From: an uncultured Peptococcaceae bacterium
GTDB taxonomy: Bacteria > Bacillota > Dehalobacteriia > UBA4068
Assembly: GCA_947307285.1 (NCBI GenBank)
Contig: CAMZIS010000039.1
Coordinates: 1 to 8,618 of the forward strand
Length of the DNA stretch: 8,618 nucleotides
Direction: 5' to 3'
The first letter of the stretch is position 1. The number at the start of each line of letters is the position of its first letter. Position numbers and translations under genes: made by a program. Below the pieces are notes generated by a model that saw nothing but the letters and a program-made list of their open reading frames with translations, was not told the DNA's origin and ran no database searches. Below, in pieces: positions 1 through 6,219 of the stretch.

Positions 1-1031
1 CCGGCCAGGCGGCCAATTTCTTCGCCCTGTTCAATCTGGCCTCCTGCGGGGACCATATCGTGGCCTCCTCCAGCATCTACGGCGGCACCTTCAACCTCAT
101 CAGCGTCACCATGGCGAAGATGGGCATTGAAACCACCTTCGTTTCGCCCGACTGCACCGACGAGGAGCTGAACGCCGCCTTCCGGCCCAACACCAAGGCC
201 GTGTTCGGCGAGACCATCGCCAATCCGGCCCTGACCGTGCTGGACATCGAGCGTTTCGCCGCCGCCGCCCACCGCCACGGCGTGCCGCTGGTCATCGACA
301 ACACCTTCGCCACTCCGGTGAACTGCCGGCCCTTCGAATGGGGCGCCGACATCGTCACCCATTCCACCACCAAATACATGGACGGTCACGGCGCCGGCGT
401 GGGCGGCTGCATCGTGGATTCCGGCAAATTCGACTGGACCAAATATCCCGACCGCTTCCCCGGCCTGTGCACGCCGGACGAAAGCTACCACGGCATCACC
501 TATACCGAACGCTTCGGTCTGGCCGGCGCCTTCATCACCAAGGCCACGGCCCAGCTGATGCGGGACTTCGGCTCCATCCAGTCGCCGCAGAACGCCTTCC
601 TGCTCAACCTGGGTCTGGAAAGCCTGCACGTGCGCATGAAGCGGCACAGCGAAAACGGTCAGGCCGTGGCCGAGTTCCTGTCTAAGGACGACCGCGTGGC
701 CTGGGTGCAGTACTGCGGTCTGCCCGGCGACAAGTACTACGAGCTGGGACAGAAATACCTGCCCAACGGCTCCTGCGGCGTGGTCAGCTTCGGCGTCAAG
801 GGCGGCCGGGCCGCGGCCGAGGCCTTCATGGGCCGGCTGAAGATCGCCGCCATCGAGACCCACGTGGCCGACGCCCGCACCTGCTGCCTGCATCCGGCCA
901 GCTCTACTCACCGGCAGATGAACGATGACGAGCTCAAAGCCGCCGGCGTGTCTCCCGATCTGGTCCGCTATTCCTGCGGTCTGGAGGACGCCGCCGATCT
1001 GATCGCCGATATCGAACAGGCTCTGGCCTGA
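1..1031 (+). CDS. metY: O-acetylhomoserine sulfhydrylase (aminocarboxypropyltransferase), 5' partial
   Basis: Cytoplasmic PLP enzyme of the Cys/Met-metabolism family that converts O-acetylhomoserine and sulfide to homocysteine. The reading frame is open from the window edge (first full codon at position 3), so the true start lies upstream. 342 residues are present, against about 425-430 usual for MetY, so roughly 85 N-terminal residues are missing. Visible family features: the cofactor-loop region SGxAAN-like (GQAANFFALFNLAS) at the edge; VIDNTFATP, with the Asp that contacts the PLP ring; HSTTKYMDGHG, whose Lys (codon 372-374) is the expected Schiff-base lysine; the long IVDSGKFDW insert typical of O-acetylhomoserine rather than cystathionine enzymes; and a C-terminal VRYSCGLED with the carboxylate-binding Arg. 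It ends 17 nt before metA on the same strand, so the two are almost certainly one operon and supply consecutive steps. A cystathionine gamma-synthase role is less likely given the acetyl-type MetA next door. Confidence 0.93.
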   Translation, partial: GQAANFFALFNLASCGDHIVASSSIYGGTFNLISVTMAKMGIETTFVSPDCTDEELNAAFRPNTKAVFGETIANPALTVLDIERFAAAAHRHGVPLVIDNTFATPVNCRPFEWGADIVTHSTTKYMDGHGAGVGGCIVDSGKFDWTKYPDRFPGLCTPDESYHGITYTERFGLAGAFITKATAQLMRDFGSIQSPQNAFLLNLGLESLHVRMKRHSENGQAVAEFLSKDDRVAWVQYCGLPGDKYYELGQKYLPNGSCGVVSFGVKGGRAAAEAFMGRLKIAAIETHVADARTCCLHPASSTHRQMNDDELKAAGVSPDLVRYSCGLEDAADLIADIEQALA

Positions 1032-1048
1032 AAGGGGTTTGCTGAACC

Positions 1049-1975
1049 ATGCCTATCAAAATACCTAACCAGCTGCCGGCCACCAAAGTGCTGGCCAGCG
1101 AAAACATCTTCGTCATGGATGAGCACCGGGCCTCCACCCAGGACATCCGCCCGCTGCAGATCTTGGTGCTGAACCTGATGCCCACCAAGATCGAGACCGA
1201 GACCCAGCTGGCCCGTTTGCTGGGCAACACTCCCCTCCAGGTGGAGCTGGAGCTGATGCAGACGGCCAGCCACGAATCGAAGAACACGGCCCAGGAGCAT
1301 ATGATCAAGTTCTACTCCACCTTCGACCAGGTGCGGGACCGCACCTTCGACGGCATGATCATCACCGGCGCGCCGGTGGAGAAGCTGCCTTTCGAAGAGG
1401 TGGAATACTGGGACGAACTGTGCCAGATCATGGAATGGAGCCGCACCCACGTGCACAGCACCTTCCATATCTGCTGGGGCGCTCAGGCCGGGCTCTATTA
1501 CCATTACGGCATACCCAAGGTGGACCTGCCGGAAAAGATCTCCGGCGTGTTCCCCCACCGGGTGGAGCGCCGTTCCTCCATGCTGATGCGCGGCTTCGAC
1601 GACGTGTTCATGGTGCCCCATTCCCGCCACACCACCATCCTGCGGCAGGATATCGAAGCCTGCCGCAAGCTGAAGATACTGGCCAGCTCGCCCAAGGCCG
1701 GTATCTACGCCATGGCTACCGAAGGCGGGCGGCAGGTCTTCATCACCGGCCATTCGGAATACGACGCCACCACTCTGCAAAAAGAGTACATCCGCGACAA
1801 GGCTATCGATCCGAATACCAAGATGCCGGAAAACTATTTCCCGGACGACGACGACACCAAGGAGCCTCAGGTGACCTGGCGCAGCCATGCCAACCTGATC
1901 TACCAGAACTGGCTCAACTATTTCGTCTATCAGACCACGCCCTTCGACATCAGCACCATCACTCCCATCAAATAA
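1049..1975 (+). CDS. metA: Homoserine O-acetyltransferase (MetA type)
   Basis: 308-residue, full-length member of the MetA (HTS) family with a glutamine-amidotransferase-like fold. It activates homoserine for methionine synthesis in the cytoplasm. The catalytic nucleophile is Cys142 in HICWGAQAG, and the His235/Glu237 pair lies in GHSEY, at the same positions as in characterised MetA proteins. Residue 111, in TGAPVEKL, is Glu. In this family Glu111 is known to favour acetyl-CoA, whereas Gly111 (E. coli) favours succinyl-CoA, so I call an acetyltransferase despite frequent 'succinyltransferase' labels. Lys47 and Lys163 are also present. The ATG at 1049 is preceded by AAAGGGG (1031-1037) with 11 nt spacing; the ribosome site overlaps the metY stop. 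It is the last gene of the operon, before the hairpin at 2018-2051. The preference matches its partner metY, which uses O-acetylhomoserine. Confidence 0.95.
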   Translation: MPIKIPNQLPATKVLASENIFVMDEHRASTQDIRPLQILVLNLMPTKIETETQLARLLGNTPLQVELELMQTASHESKNTAQEHMIKFYSTFDQVRDRTFDGMIITGAPVEKLPFEEVEYWDELCQIMEWSRTHVHSTFHICWGAQAGLYYHYGIPKVDLPEKISGVFPHRVERRSSMLMRGFDDVFMVPHSRHTTILRQDIEACRKLKILASSPKAGIYAMATEGGRQVFITGHSEYDATTLQKEYIRDKAIDPNTKMPENYFPDDDDTKEPQVTWRSHANLIYQNWLNYFVYQTTPFDISTITPIK

Positions 1976-2017
1976 CAGGGCGGCAAAAAATCATCCTAAA
2001 CGTCTTTCGGACATACA

Positions 2018-2051
2018 AAAACCGGTGTGATATCTCTATCACACCGGTTTT
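2018..2051. terminator. Bidirectional rho-independent terminator between metA and ispH-S1
   Basis: A perfect 15-bp stem (2018-2032 with 2037-2051) closes a TCTC loop. The left arm begins with an A run and the right arm ends with a T run, so the RNA from either strand has a hairpin followed by U residues. It lies 43 nt past the metA stop and 38 nt past the end of the convergent S1 tail, so it can serve both converging units. The rest of the gap 1976-2088 holds nothing else I can identify. Confidence 0.9.
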
Positions 2052-2088
2052 CTGTATCCGTTTGGGTTTTGCCGTCAGGGAATGGGGA

Positions 2089-2472
2089 TCATTCCTGAGC
2101 GGGAGCTTCCTCAGCAGGAGCTTCCGCGGGAGCGGCTTCCGCGGCAGGAGCTTCTTCAGCAGGGGCTTCCTCGGGAGCGGCTTCCTCAGCCGGAGCTTCT
2201 TCCGCCGGAGCGGGCGCTGGGGTCGGGATATCTTCGCCTTCCGGCAGGGTGGCCTTGATGGACAGGCTCATGCGCTTGGCTTCGGGATCAACGGCCAGGA
2301 CCTTGACGTCGACCACGTCGCCGGGCTTGACCACGTCTTCGGTCTTCTCCACCCGATGGTTGGCCATCTGGGAAATGTGGACCAGGCCTTCCACGCCGGG
2401 TTCAACTTCCAGGAAGGCGCCGAAGGTGGTCATGCGCATGACCTAGCCGGAGATGTTCATGCCGACGGCGTA
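2089..2472 (-). pseudogene. Detached fourth S1 domain and acidic tail of the ispH-S1 gene
   Basis: This is the out-of-frame continuation of the preceding gene. Reading from 2472 gives YAVGMNISG, then a TAG stop (2443-2445), then VMRMTTFGAFLEVEPGVEGL and a full S1 domain. The tail is an Ala/Glu/Pro repeat ending in APAQE before TGA 2089-2091. S1 domains normally have Lys at the TAG position (GKV), so AAG to TAG is the simplest explanation. Between ENEKIS of domain 3 and this YAVG the family normally has about 17 more residues (end of one domain and linker), so about 52 nt (3n+1) appear deleted, which also explains the frame change. ATG codons at 2439 and 2433 exist, but neither has a convincing ribosome site and both lie inside the domain. 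It is probably untranslated. A sequencing or assembly error remains possible. Confidence 0.8.
2092..2220 (-). repeat. Low-complexity Ala/Glu/Pro-coding tail repeat
   Basis: About 43 codons of imperfect APAEEAPAEEAAPEE-type units lie at the very end of the displaced S1 frame. The DNA is a run of related 12-18 bp units (variants of TCAGCAGGAGCTTCC on the + strand). The composition resembles the IspH-S1 linker, so the original protein carried acidic, probably disordered segments on both sides of its S1 array. Confidence 0.7.
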
Positions 2473-4232
2473 CTGATCTTTTCGTTTTCCTGATCGATGC
2501 CCAGGATGTAGACGTCCAGCTCATCGCCTTCCTTGAGCAGGTCGGAAGGATGGTTAACCCGGTACCAGGCCATTTCGGACACATGGAGCAGGCCGTCCAC
2601 GCCGCCGATATCCACGAAGGCGCCGAAATTGGTCAGGCGGCGGACCACGCCGTGACGGGTCTGGCCTTCGGCGATCTCGGCCCAGGTCTTTTCCTTCAGC
2701 TGCTTGCTGGCGTTACGCAGCACGGCCTTGGCGGACAGGACCAGCTTGTTGCTGTGCTTGTCGCATTCGATGATCTTCATCTGCAGCTCTTTGCCGACGT
2801 AGGTGCTGAGATCTTCCACGTAGCCCAGAGCCACCAGGGAAGCGGGGACGAAACCGCGCAGGCCCACGTCCACCAGAACGCCGCCCTTGACCACGTCGGT
2901 GACGACGCCGCTGACGACGGCTTTATCTGCTTTCAGCTGAGCGAGACGGTCCCAGGCGATGTCCTGATCTACCCTACGCTTGGAAAGCACAGGATAACCT
3001 TCCTGATTTTCCCGACGGAGGATCAGGACGTCGATTTCATCACCCACATGGAACCGTTCGCGAATGTTTTCAGCGTCTTCCTTGGACAGCTCGGAAGAAG
3101 ACAGAACGCCTTCGCTCTTGCCACCGATATCGACCAGCAGCTCATCGTCTTTGACTTGCACGACAACACCTTTGACGCGAGCTCCACGGCGGATCTCTTT
3201 CATGTCGCCGTATTCCTGAGCGAAAGCGTCCACATCTTCGCTTTCCTCAGCCGGTTCGGCAGCCGCTTCGGCAGCCGGTTCAGCAGCGGGTTCTTCAGCC
3301 GGTTCGACAGCTGCTTCGGCAGCCGCTTCCGCGGGGGCTTCCTCGACAACGGGAGCAGTCTCTTCGACTGCCTCTGCGGTCTCCTTGACTTCCACTTCAA
3401 CGTTTTCCAGTTCGCTCATGCTTGTTACTACCTCCTCAATTATGTGTTGCGGTGTTGAGGCTCCGGCGGTGATTCCGATTTTGCCAAAGCCCCGCACTAT
3501 ATCCATATCCAGCTCTCCGGCGGTCTCCACGTGGAAGACCGGAATGCCGGAGTCGGCGGATACCTGTGCCAGTTTTAAAGTGTTGGAGCTGTGCCGACCG
3601 CCGATGACGATCATGGCGTCGACTTTCCGCGCCAGCTCGGCCGTGGCGGCGCGGACCCGCTCCGTGTGATCGCAGATGGTGTTTTTGATCTGCAGATCGG
3701 CGGTCTTTTCCCGCAGCGCGGCCACGCAGCGGTCAAAATTGTCCCTTTTCTCGGTGGTCTGAGCCAGTACGGCAAGACGGGGGAAATGATCCAGCTTTTC
3801 CGCTTCGGCGGCGTCGGCCACCACCAGGGCGCGGTCGCCGGTCCAGCCGCAAATGCCCTGCACCTCCGGATGCTCCCGGTCGCCCACCACGACCACCTGG
3901 TAACCCAGATTGGTCCACATGCAGGCCATGCGCTGCGCTTTTTTGACGAAAGGGCAGGTGGCGTCGATGACCTCAAGACCCAAAGCGACGGCCCGATCGT
4001 GAGCCTCCGGTCCCACGCCGTGGGAACGGATGAGCAGGACCTTGCCTGTGCAATCTTCCGCGCGCTCCACCGCGCTGATGCGGGGAGCCAGAGCGCGCAG
4101 CTCCTGTTCGTTATGGATCAGCGGCCCCAGGGTATCCACGTGGCCGTAAGCGGCGGCGGCTTGTTCCGCCATATCCACCGCCCGGCGAACGCCGAAGCAA
4201 AAGCCGCAGTCTTTAACCAGGATCAGTTCCAT
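2457..4232 (-). CDS. ispH: IspH fused to S1 RNA-binding domains; frameshifted, C-terminus lost
   Basis: Bifunctional fusion known from Clostridia and Negativicutes. Residues 1-271 are 4-hydroxy-3-methylbut-2-enyl diphosphate reductase, the last MEP-pathway step, giving IPP and DMAPP. The [4Fe-4S] ligands are Cys12, Cys93 and Cys187; substrate-pocket residues include His40, His71, His121, Glu123, Ser215-Ser216-Asn217 and Ser259. Residues 272-335 form an Ala/Glu/Pro-rich acidic linker. Three S1 domains follow: about 348-420, 436-505 and 523-591, the third with the typical LTNFGAFVDIGGVDGLLHVSE. After ENEKIS (582-587) the frame shifts and stops after four foreign residues at TGA 2457-2459, giving 591 residues. 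The fourth S1 domain continues in another frame downstream. ATG at 4232 is chosen because MELILVKDCGFCFG matches IspH N-termini and no GTG or TTG lies just upstream; it has no recognisable Shine-Dalgarno. It lies 139 nt after plsC. IspH should be functional; the S1 part is shortened. Confidence 0.9.
   Translation of the reverse strand: MELILVKDCGFCFGVRRAVDMAEQAAAAYGHVDTLGPLIHNEQELRALAPRISAVERAEDCTGKVLLIRSHGVGPEAHDRAVALGLEVIDATCPFVKKAQRMACMWTNLGYQVVVVGDREHPEVQGICGWTGDRALVVADAAEAEKLDHFPRLAVLAQTTEKRDNFDRCVAALREKTADLQIKNTICDHTERVRAATAELARKVDAMIVIGGRHSSNTLKLAQVSADSGIPVFHVETAGELDMDIVRGFGKIGITAGASTPQHIIEEVVTSMSELENVEVEVKETAEAVEETAPVVEEAPAEAAAEAAVEPAEEPAAEPAAEAAAEPAEESEDVDAFAQEYGDMKEIRRGARVKGVVVQVKDDELLVDIGGKSEGVLSSSELSKEDAENIRERFHVGDEIDVLILRRENQEGYPVLSKRRVDQDIAWDRLAQLKADKAVVSGVVTDVVKGGVLVDVGLRGFVPASLVALGYVEDLSTYVGKELQMKIIECDKHSNKLVLSAKAVLRNASKQLKEKTWAEIAEGQTRHGVVRRLTNFGAFVDIGGVDGLLHVSEMAWYRVNHPSDLLKEGDELDVYILGIDQENEKISTPSA
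3237..3383 (-). repeat. Low-complexity Ala/Glu/Pro-coding linker repeat
   Basis: This segment encodes residues 284-332 of the fusion as imperfect units of the EPAEEPAAEPAAEAAAEPAEE kind, with short GC-rich direct repeats in the DNA. It forms a flexible acidic spacer between IspH and the first S1 domain. Similar composition recurs in the tail at 2092-2220. Repeats of this type expand and contract by slippage. Confidence 0.75.
3417..3437 (-). promoter_or_regulatory. Internal Shine-Dalgarno and in-frame ATG at the IspH/S1 junction
   Basis: On the - strand GAGGAGG (3437-3431) lies 11 nt before an in-frame ATG (3419-3417) that starts MSELENVEVEV, exactly where the IspH domain ends and the acidic linker begins. 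The same bases encode Glu-Glu in IIEEVV of IspH. Initiation here would give a free S1-like protein from the same mRNA, of 320 residues as the gene stands. The 4232 start of the fusion lacks any such site. The sequence match is direct; use of the start is inference. Confidence 0.55.
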
Positions 4233-4269
4233 TATTAGCAGGGATAACGGATGCTTGCTGAAAAGGGTA

Positions 4270-4275
4270 ATTATA
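4270..4275 (-). promoter_or_regulatory. Possible -10 element upstream of ispH-S1
   Basis: A perfect TATAAT lies on the - strand in the AT-rich 139-nt gap between plsC and ispH; a start about 7 nt further on would give a leader of about 30 nt. No good -35 hexamer sits 16-18 nt upstream, so the element is weak evidence. The gap (4233-4371) shows no terminator and no other gene, so readthrough from the hutP promoter is also likely. Confidence 0.35.
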
Positions 4276-4371
4276 TATTCTTCTTGCCGCTGCCTTTTTC
4301 TCCTGCTGCGAAAGAATGAAAAACAGGAAAAAAGCAAAAATATTTTCGACAAAACGGCTGATCTGATAGGA

Positions 4372-5031
4372 TCATTTGTTGATCTTGTCGGTCGTATACA
4401 TGGGACGGCCCGCCGCCCGCACACTTTCGGCGCCGGTCTCGAACAGCTGCGCCACGCGTTCTTTATAGGCGGCGGTAGCGCCGGCCAGTGCCTCCCGATC
4501 CGCCTTGCCTTCCGGCACCGGGAAGGGCTCGCCGATGACCAGGCGGATATTGCGGCGGAATAAGTGCAGGTAATCCGCGGCGTTCACCACAGCCATAGGC
4601 AGCACCCGTACCCGCGCCCGATAGGCTATGAAGGCAGCGCCCTCGTGGAACTCACCCATTTTCTGGTCGAAATAGCGGTGGCCCTCCGGGAAGATGCCCA
4701 CGCTGCGTCCTTCCTTCAGCTCCTTCAGCGCCACCCGCATGGCGGCGAGGTCGCCGTCGTCTTTGTTCAGGAACACAGCGCCTAAGGCGCTGAACAGCCA
4801 GCGGGTGAATGGTTTGCGGCTGAAGCCCTCCTTGGCCAGGTAGGTGATGCGGTTGGGATAATAGGAGCTGATGATGGGCGGGTCGGCCAGGCTGGTATGG
4901 TTGCTGATCACCAGCAAAGGCTCGTTTTCCGGTATATTCTCCGCGCCGATGACCCGGGTGCCGTTCAGACGGCAGATGAAGCGCAGCACGCGGCAGGCCC
5001 AGCGATAATTACGCTCCGTATTGCGGCTCAT
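4372..5031 (-). CDS. plsC: 1-acyl-sn-glycerol-3-phosphate acyltransferase (PlsC family)
   Basis: 219-residue member of the lysophosphatidic acid acyltransferase family, which makes phosphatidic acid at the cytoplasmic membrane. Motif I, NHTSLADP, gives the catalytic His45 and Asp50 (HX4D). Motif III, FPEGHR, gives Glu116-Gly117, with His where many homologues have Thr or Ser. Motif II is represented around LAKEGFSRKPFTRWLFSALGAVFLNK (66-90), and a hydrophobic VLPMAVVNA motif IV follows. Length is normal. No strong transmembrane helix is apparent; the basic N-terminus and hydrophobic patches suggest peripheral membrane binding. Its ATG overlaps the cmk stop as ATGA (5028-5031), with AAGGG 8 nt upstream inside cmk, implying translational coupling. 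The cmk-plsC-ispH order is common in Firmicutes. The exact acceptor is inferred from the family only. Confidence 0.88.
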   Translation of the reverse strand: MSRNTERNYRWACRVLRFICRLNGTRVIGAENIPENEPLLVISNHTSLADPPIISSYYPNRITYLAKEGFSRKPFTRWLFSALGAVFLNKDDGDLAAMRVALKELKEGRSVGIFPEGHRYFDQKMGEFHEGAAFIAYRARVRVLPMAVVNAADYLHLFRRNIRLVIGEPFPVPEGKADREALAGATAAYKERVAQLFETGAESVRAAGRPMYTTDKINK

Positions 5032-5699
5032 GACGTCTGCCCTTCGGCCAGTTCGATGATGCGGCAGACCACCTCTTCGATGCCCATATCGCTGGAATCC
5101 ACCAGCACCGCGTCTTCGGCCTGACGCAGGGGGGAAGCGGCGCGGGTGCTGTCGCGCTCGTCGCGTTCGATGATCTCCCGCTCCACCTGGTCTATGTCCA
5201 CAGTCATCCCCTTTTGCAGCAATTCGTTGGCGCGGCGCCGGGCCCGCACCCGGGTGCTGGCGGTAAGGAAGACCTTGCAGGCAGCGTCAGGCAGCACCAC
5301 GGTGCCGATATCCCGGCCGTCCATGACCACGGGGCGGCGGGCGGCCAGCTCCTGCTGCATGGCTACCAGCAGGCTGCGCACTTCCGCCACGGCGGAAACG
5401 GGAGAAGCGGCGTTGCCCACCTCGGGCAGGCGGATGTCCCGGCTCACGTCCTTGCCGTTGATCAATACCCGACAGCCAGAGGGAGCCGGCTCCAGACTGA
5501 TATCGTTGTCGCGGATCAAAGCGGTGAGCCCCTCCGCGTCGTCAAAGGCCACTCCCTGCTCGATGGCCAGCAGGGCCACGGCGCGGTACATGGCGCCGGT
5601 ATCGATATAAAGATATCCCAGCCGGTCGGCCACCAGCTTGGCCACAGTGGATTTGCCGGCTCCGGCCGGACCGTCGATAGCGATCTGCGCTGCTGTCAT
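5028..5699 (-). CDS. cmk: (d)CMP kinase (cytidylate kinase)
   Basis: 223-residue cytoplasmic nucleoside monophosphate kinase that phosphorylates CMP and dCMP with ATP, feeding RNA, DNA and CDP-activated lipid synthesis. The P-loop is GPAGAGKST (10-18), followed by YIDTGAMYRAV (31-41). The bacterial CMP-binding insert is seen in LINGKDVSRDIRLPEV (79-94) and SPVSAVAEVR (99-108). MDGRDIGT (126-133) supplies the Asp/Arg CMP contacts, and the RARRRANELL region is the LID. Length is typical. I chose ATG 5699 because it directly precedes the AIDGPAGAGKST strand; it overlaps the hutP-like stop as ATGA (5696-5699) and has AAGGGG 7 nt upstream. An in-frame open extension to 5801 encodes Arg/Gly-rich sequence that is just hutP read in another frame. 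Its 3' end likewise overlaps plsC. Confidence 0.96.
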   Translation of the reverse strand: MTAAQIAIDGPAGAGKSTVAKLVADRLGYLYIDTGAMYRAVALLAIEQGVAFDDAEGLTALIRDNDISLEPAPSGCRVLINGKDVSRDIRLPEVGNAASPVSAVAEVRSLLVAMQQELAARRPVVMDGRDIGTVVLPDAACKVFLTASTRVRARRRANELLQKGMTVDIDQVEREIIERDERDSTRAASPLRQAEDAVLVDSSDMGIEEVVCRIIELAEGQTS

Positions 5700-6151
5700 A
5701 TGACGTCCCCTTCCTCCAGGCCGGCCACGGCCCGGTGGGCCACGGCGATGGCCACGTCGTCCAGATGGATCATGCCGATGGCGAAAAACACGGCCACGCA
5801 CAGGTGCTCCCCGCAGCGGGCCACGCCGATCTTGCCGCCGAAGTTCAATCCCACGTAGCGGGTCATCATCTGACTGAGCACCTCATGGGCCGCGCCCGCC
5901 ACCGCGCCGCCTTCGGCGTGGTTGTCGCGGATGACCTTTTCCCGCTTCGCGCCCACCACGGCGCGCTCGATGATCTTGGAGATGGAATTGATGGCCTCGC
6001 CGCCGAAATCCATGGCGGCCAGGCGGATGCCGTTTGCGGCATATTCGGCTTTGAGCTGGCGTTCCTCCTCCCGGCTCTCACTGATGGCCAGGCGGATCGC
6101 CGCCGCCGCCGTCTGTCTGCTGCCGCCGTGCTCCGGCCACACGCTGTCCAT
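5696..6151 (-). CDS. HutP-family protein
   Basis: 151 residues, close to the length of HutP, the Bacillus RNA-binding antiterminator that controls histidine utilisation with L-histidine and Mg2+. Family-like features: an N-terminal helix with AIRLAISESREEERQLK (18-34), AAMDFGG (45-51), IIERAVVGAKRE (60-71), EGGAVAGAAHEVLSQ (80-94), VGLNFGGKIGVAR (100-112), and a C-terminal VAVFFAIGMIHLDDVAIAVAHRAV (119-142). His139 is at the place of the conserved C-terminal His of Bacillus HutP. The His pair of Bacillus (His73/His77) aligns with Gly82 and Gly86 by eye, so histidine/metal binding may differ. ATG 6151 has a consensus GAGGAGG 7 nt upstream (6159-6165). It is the first gene of an operon and overlaps cmk by ATGA. 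No hut enzyme gene is in the window, so its target is unknown. Confidence 0.8.
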   Translation of the reverse strand: MDSVWPEHGGSRQTAAAAIRLAISESREEERQLKAEYAANGIRLAAMDFGGEAINSISKIIERAVVGAKREKVIRDNHAEGGAVAGAAHEVLSQMMTRYVGLNFGGKIGVARCGEHLCVAVFFAIGMIHLDDVAIAVAHRAVAGLEEGDVI

Positions 6152-6190
6152 TAAGACGCCTCCTCTCCGGGTCCCTGATTTTCTTGTATG

Positions 6191-6219
6191 ATTATATCAT
6201 CGCCGGAAAGATTTTACAA
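6191..6219 (-). promoter_or_regulatory. Sigma-A-type promoter of the hutP-cmk-plsC-ispH operon
   Basis: On the - strand TTGTAA (6219-6214), a 17-nt spacer, and TATAAT (6196-6191) preceded by TGA, that is, an extended -10 (TGn). Transcription should begin near 6184, about 33 nt before the hutP ATG. The -35 hexamer overlaps the TAA stop of the upstream gene (6214-6216). No operator or HutP-type NAG-triplet array is evident in the short leader. Confidence 0.75.

Noticed and set aside
968..1888. Long - strand open frame opposite metA
   Set aside because: His/Gly/Val-rich antisense shadow of a well-supported metA.
2443..2459. Programmed frameshift, or readthrough of TGA/TAG, to make a full S1 protein
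   Set aside because: No slippery heptamer or following structure is evident, and about 17 residues of domain sequence are missing, which frameshifting cannot restore.
1420..2493. Long + strand open frame across metA and the S1 tail
   Set aside because: It is a shadow of metA and of the repeat-rich S1 tail on the opposite strand, with no ribosome site and low-complexity Ser/Phe/Gly/Arg sequence.
2550..3458. Long + strand open frame opposite the S1 domains
   Set aside because: The - strand frame matches S1 domains clearly; the + frame has no family likeness and arises from GC-rich codon bias.
4233..4424. Longer form of IspH starting at 4424
   Set aside because: It would overlap plsC and add a Lys/Arg-rich stretch unlike IspH; the family's N-terminus begins at ATG 4232.
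5700..5801. Longer N-terminal form of cmk starting at 5801
   Set aside because: The extra 34 residues are Arg/Gly-rich and are hutP read in another frame; ATG 5699 has a ribosome site and ATGA coupling.
6152..6184. HutP-type NAG-triplet RNA target in the hutP leader
   Set aside because: A few NAG triplets occur (AAG, CAG, GAG) but without the regular 4-nt spacing and repetition of known HutP sites.
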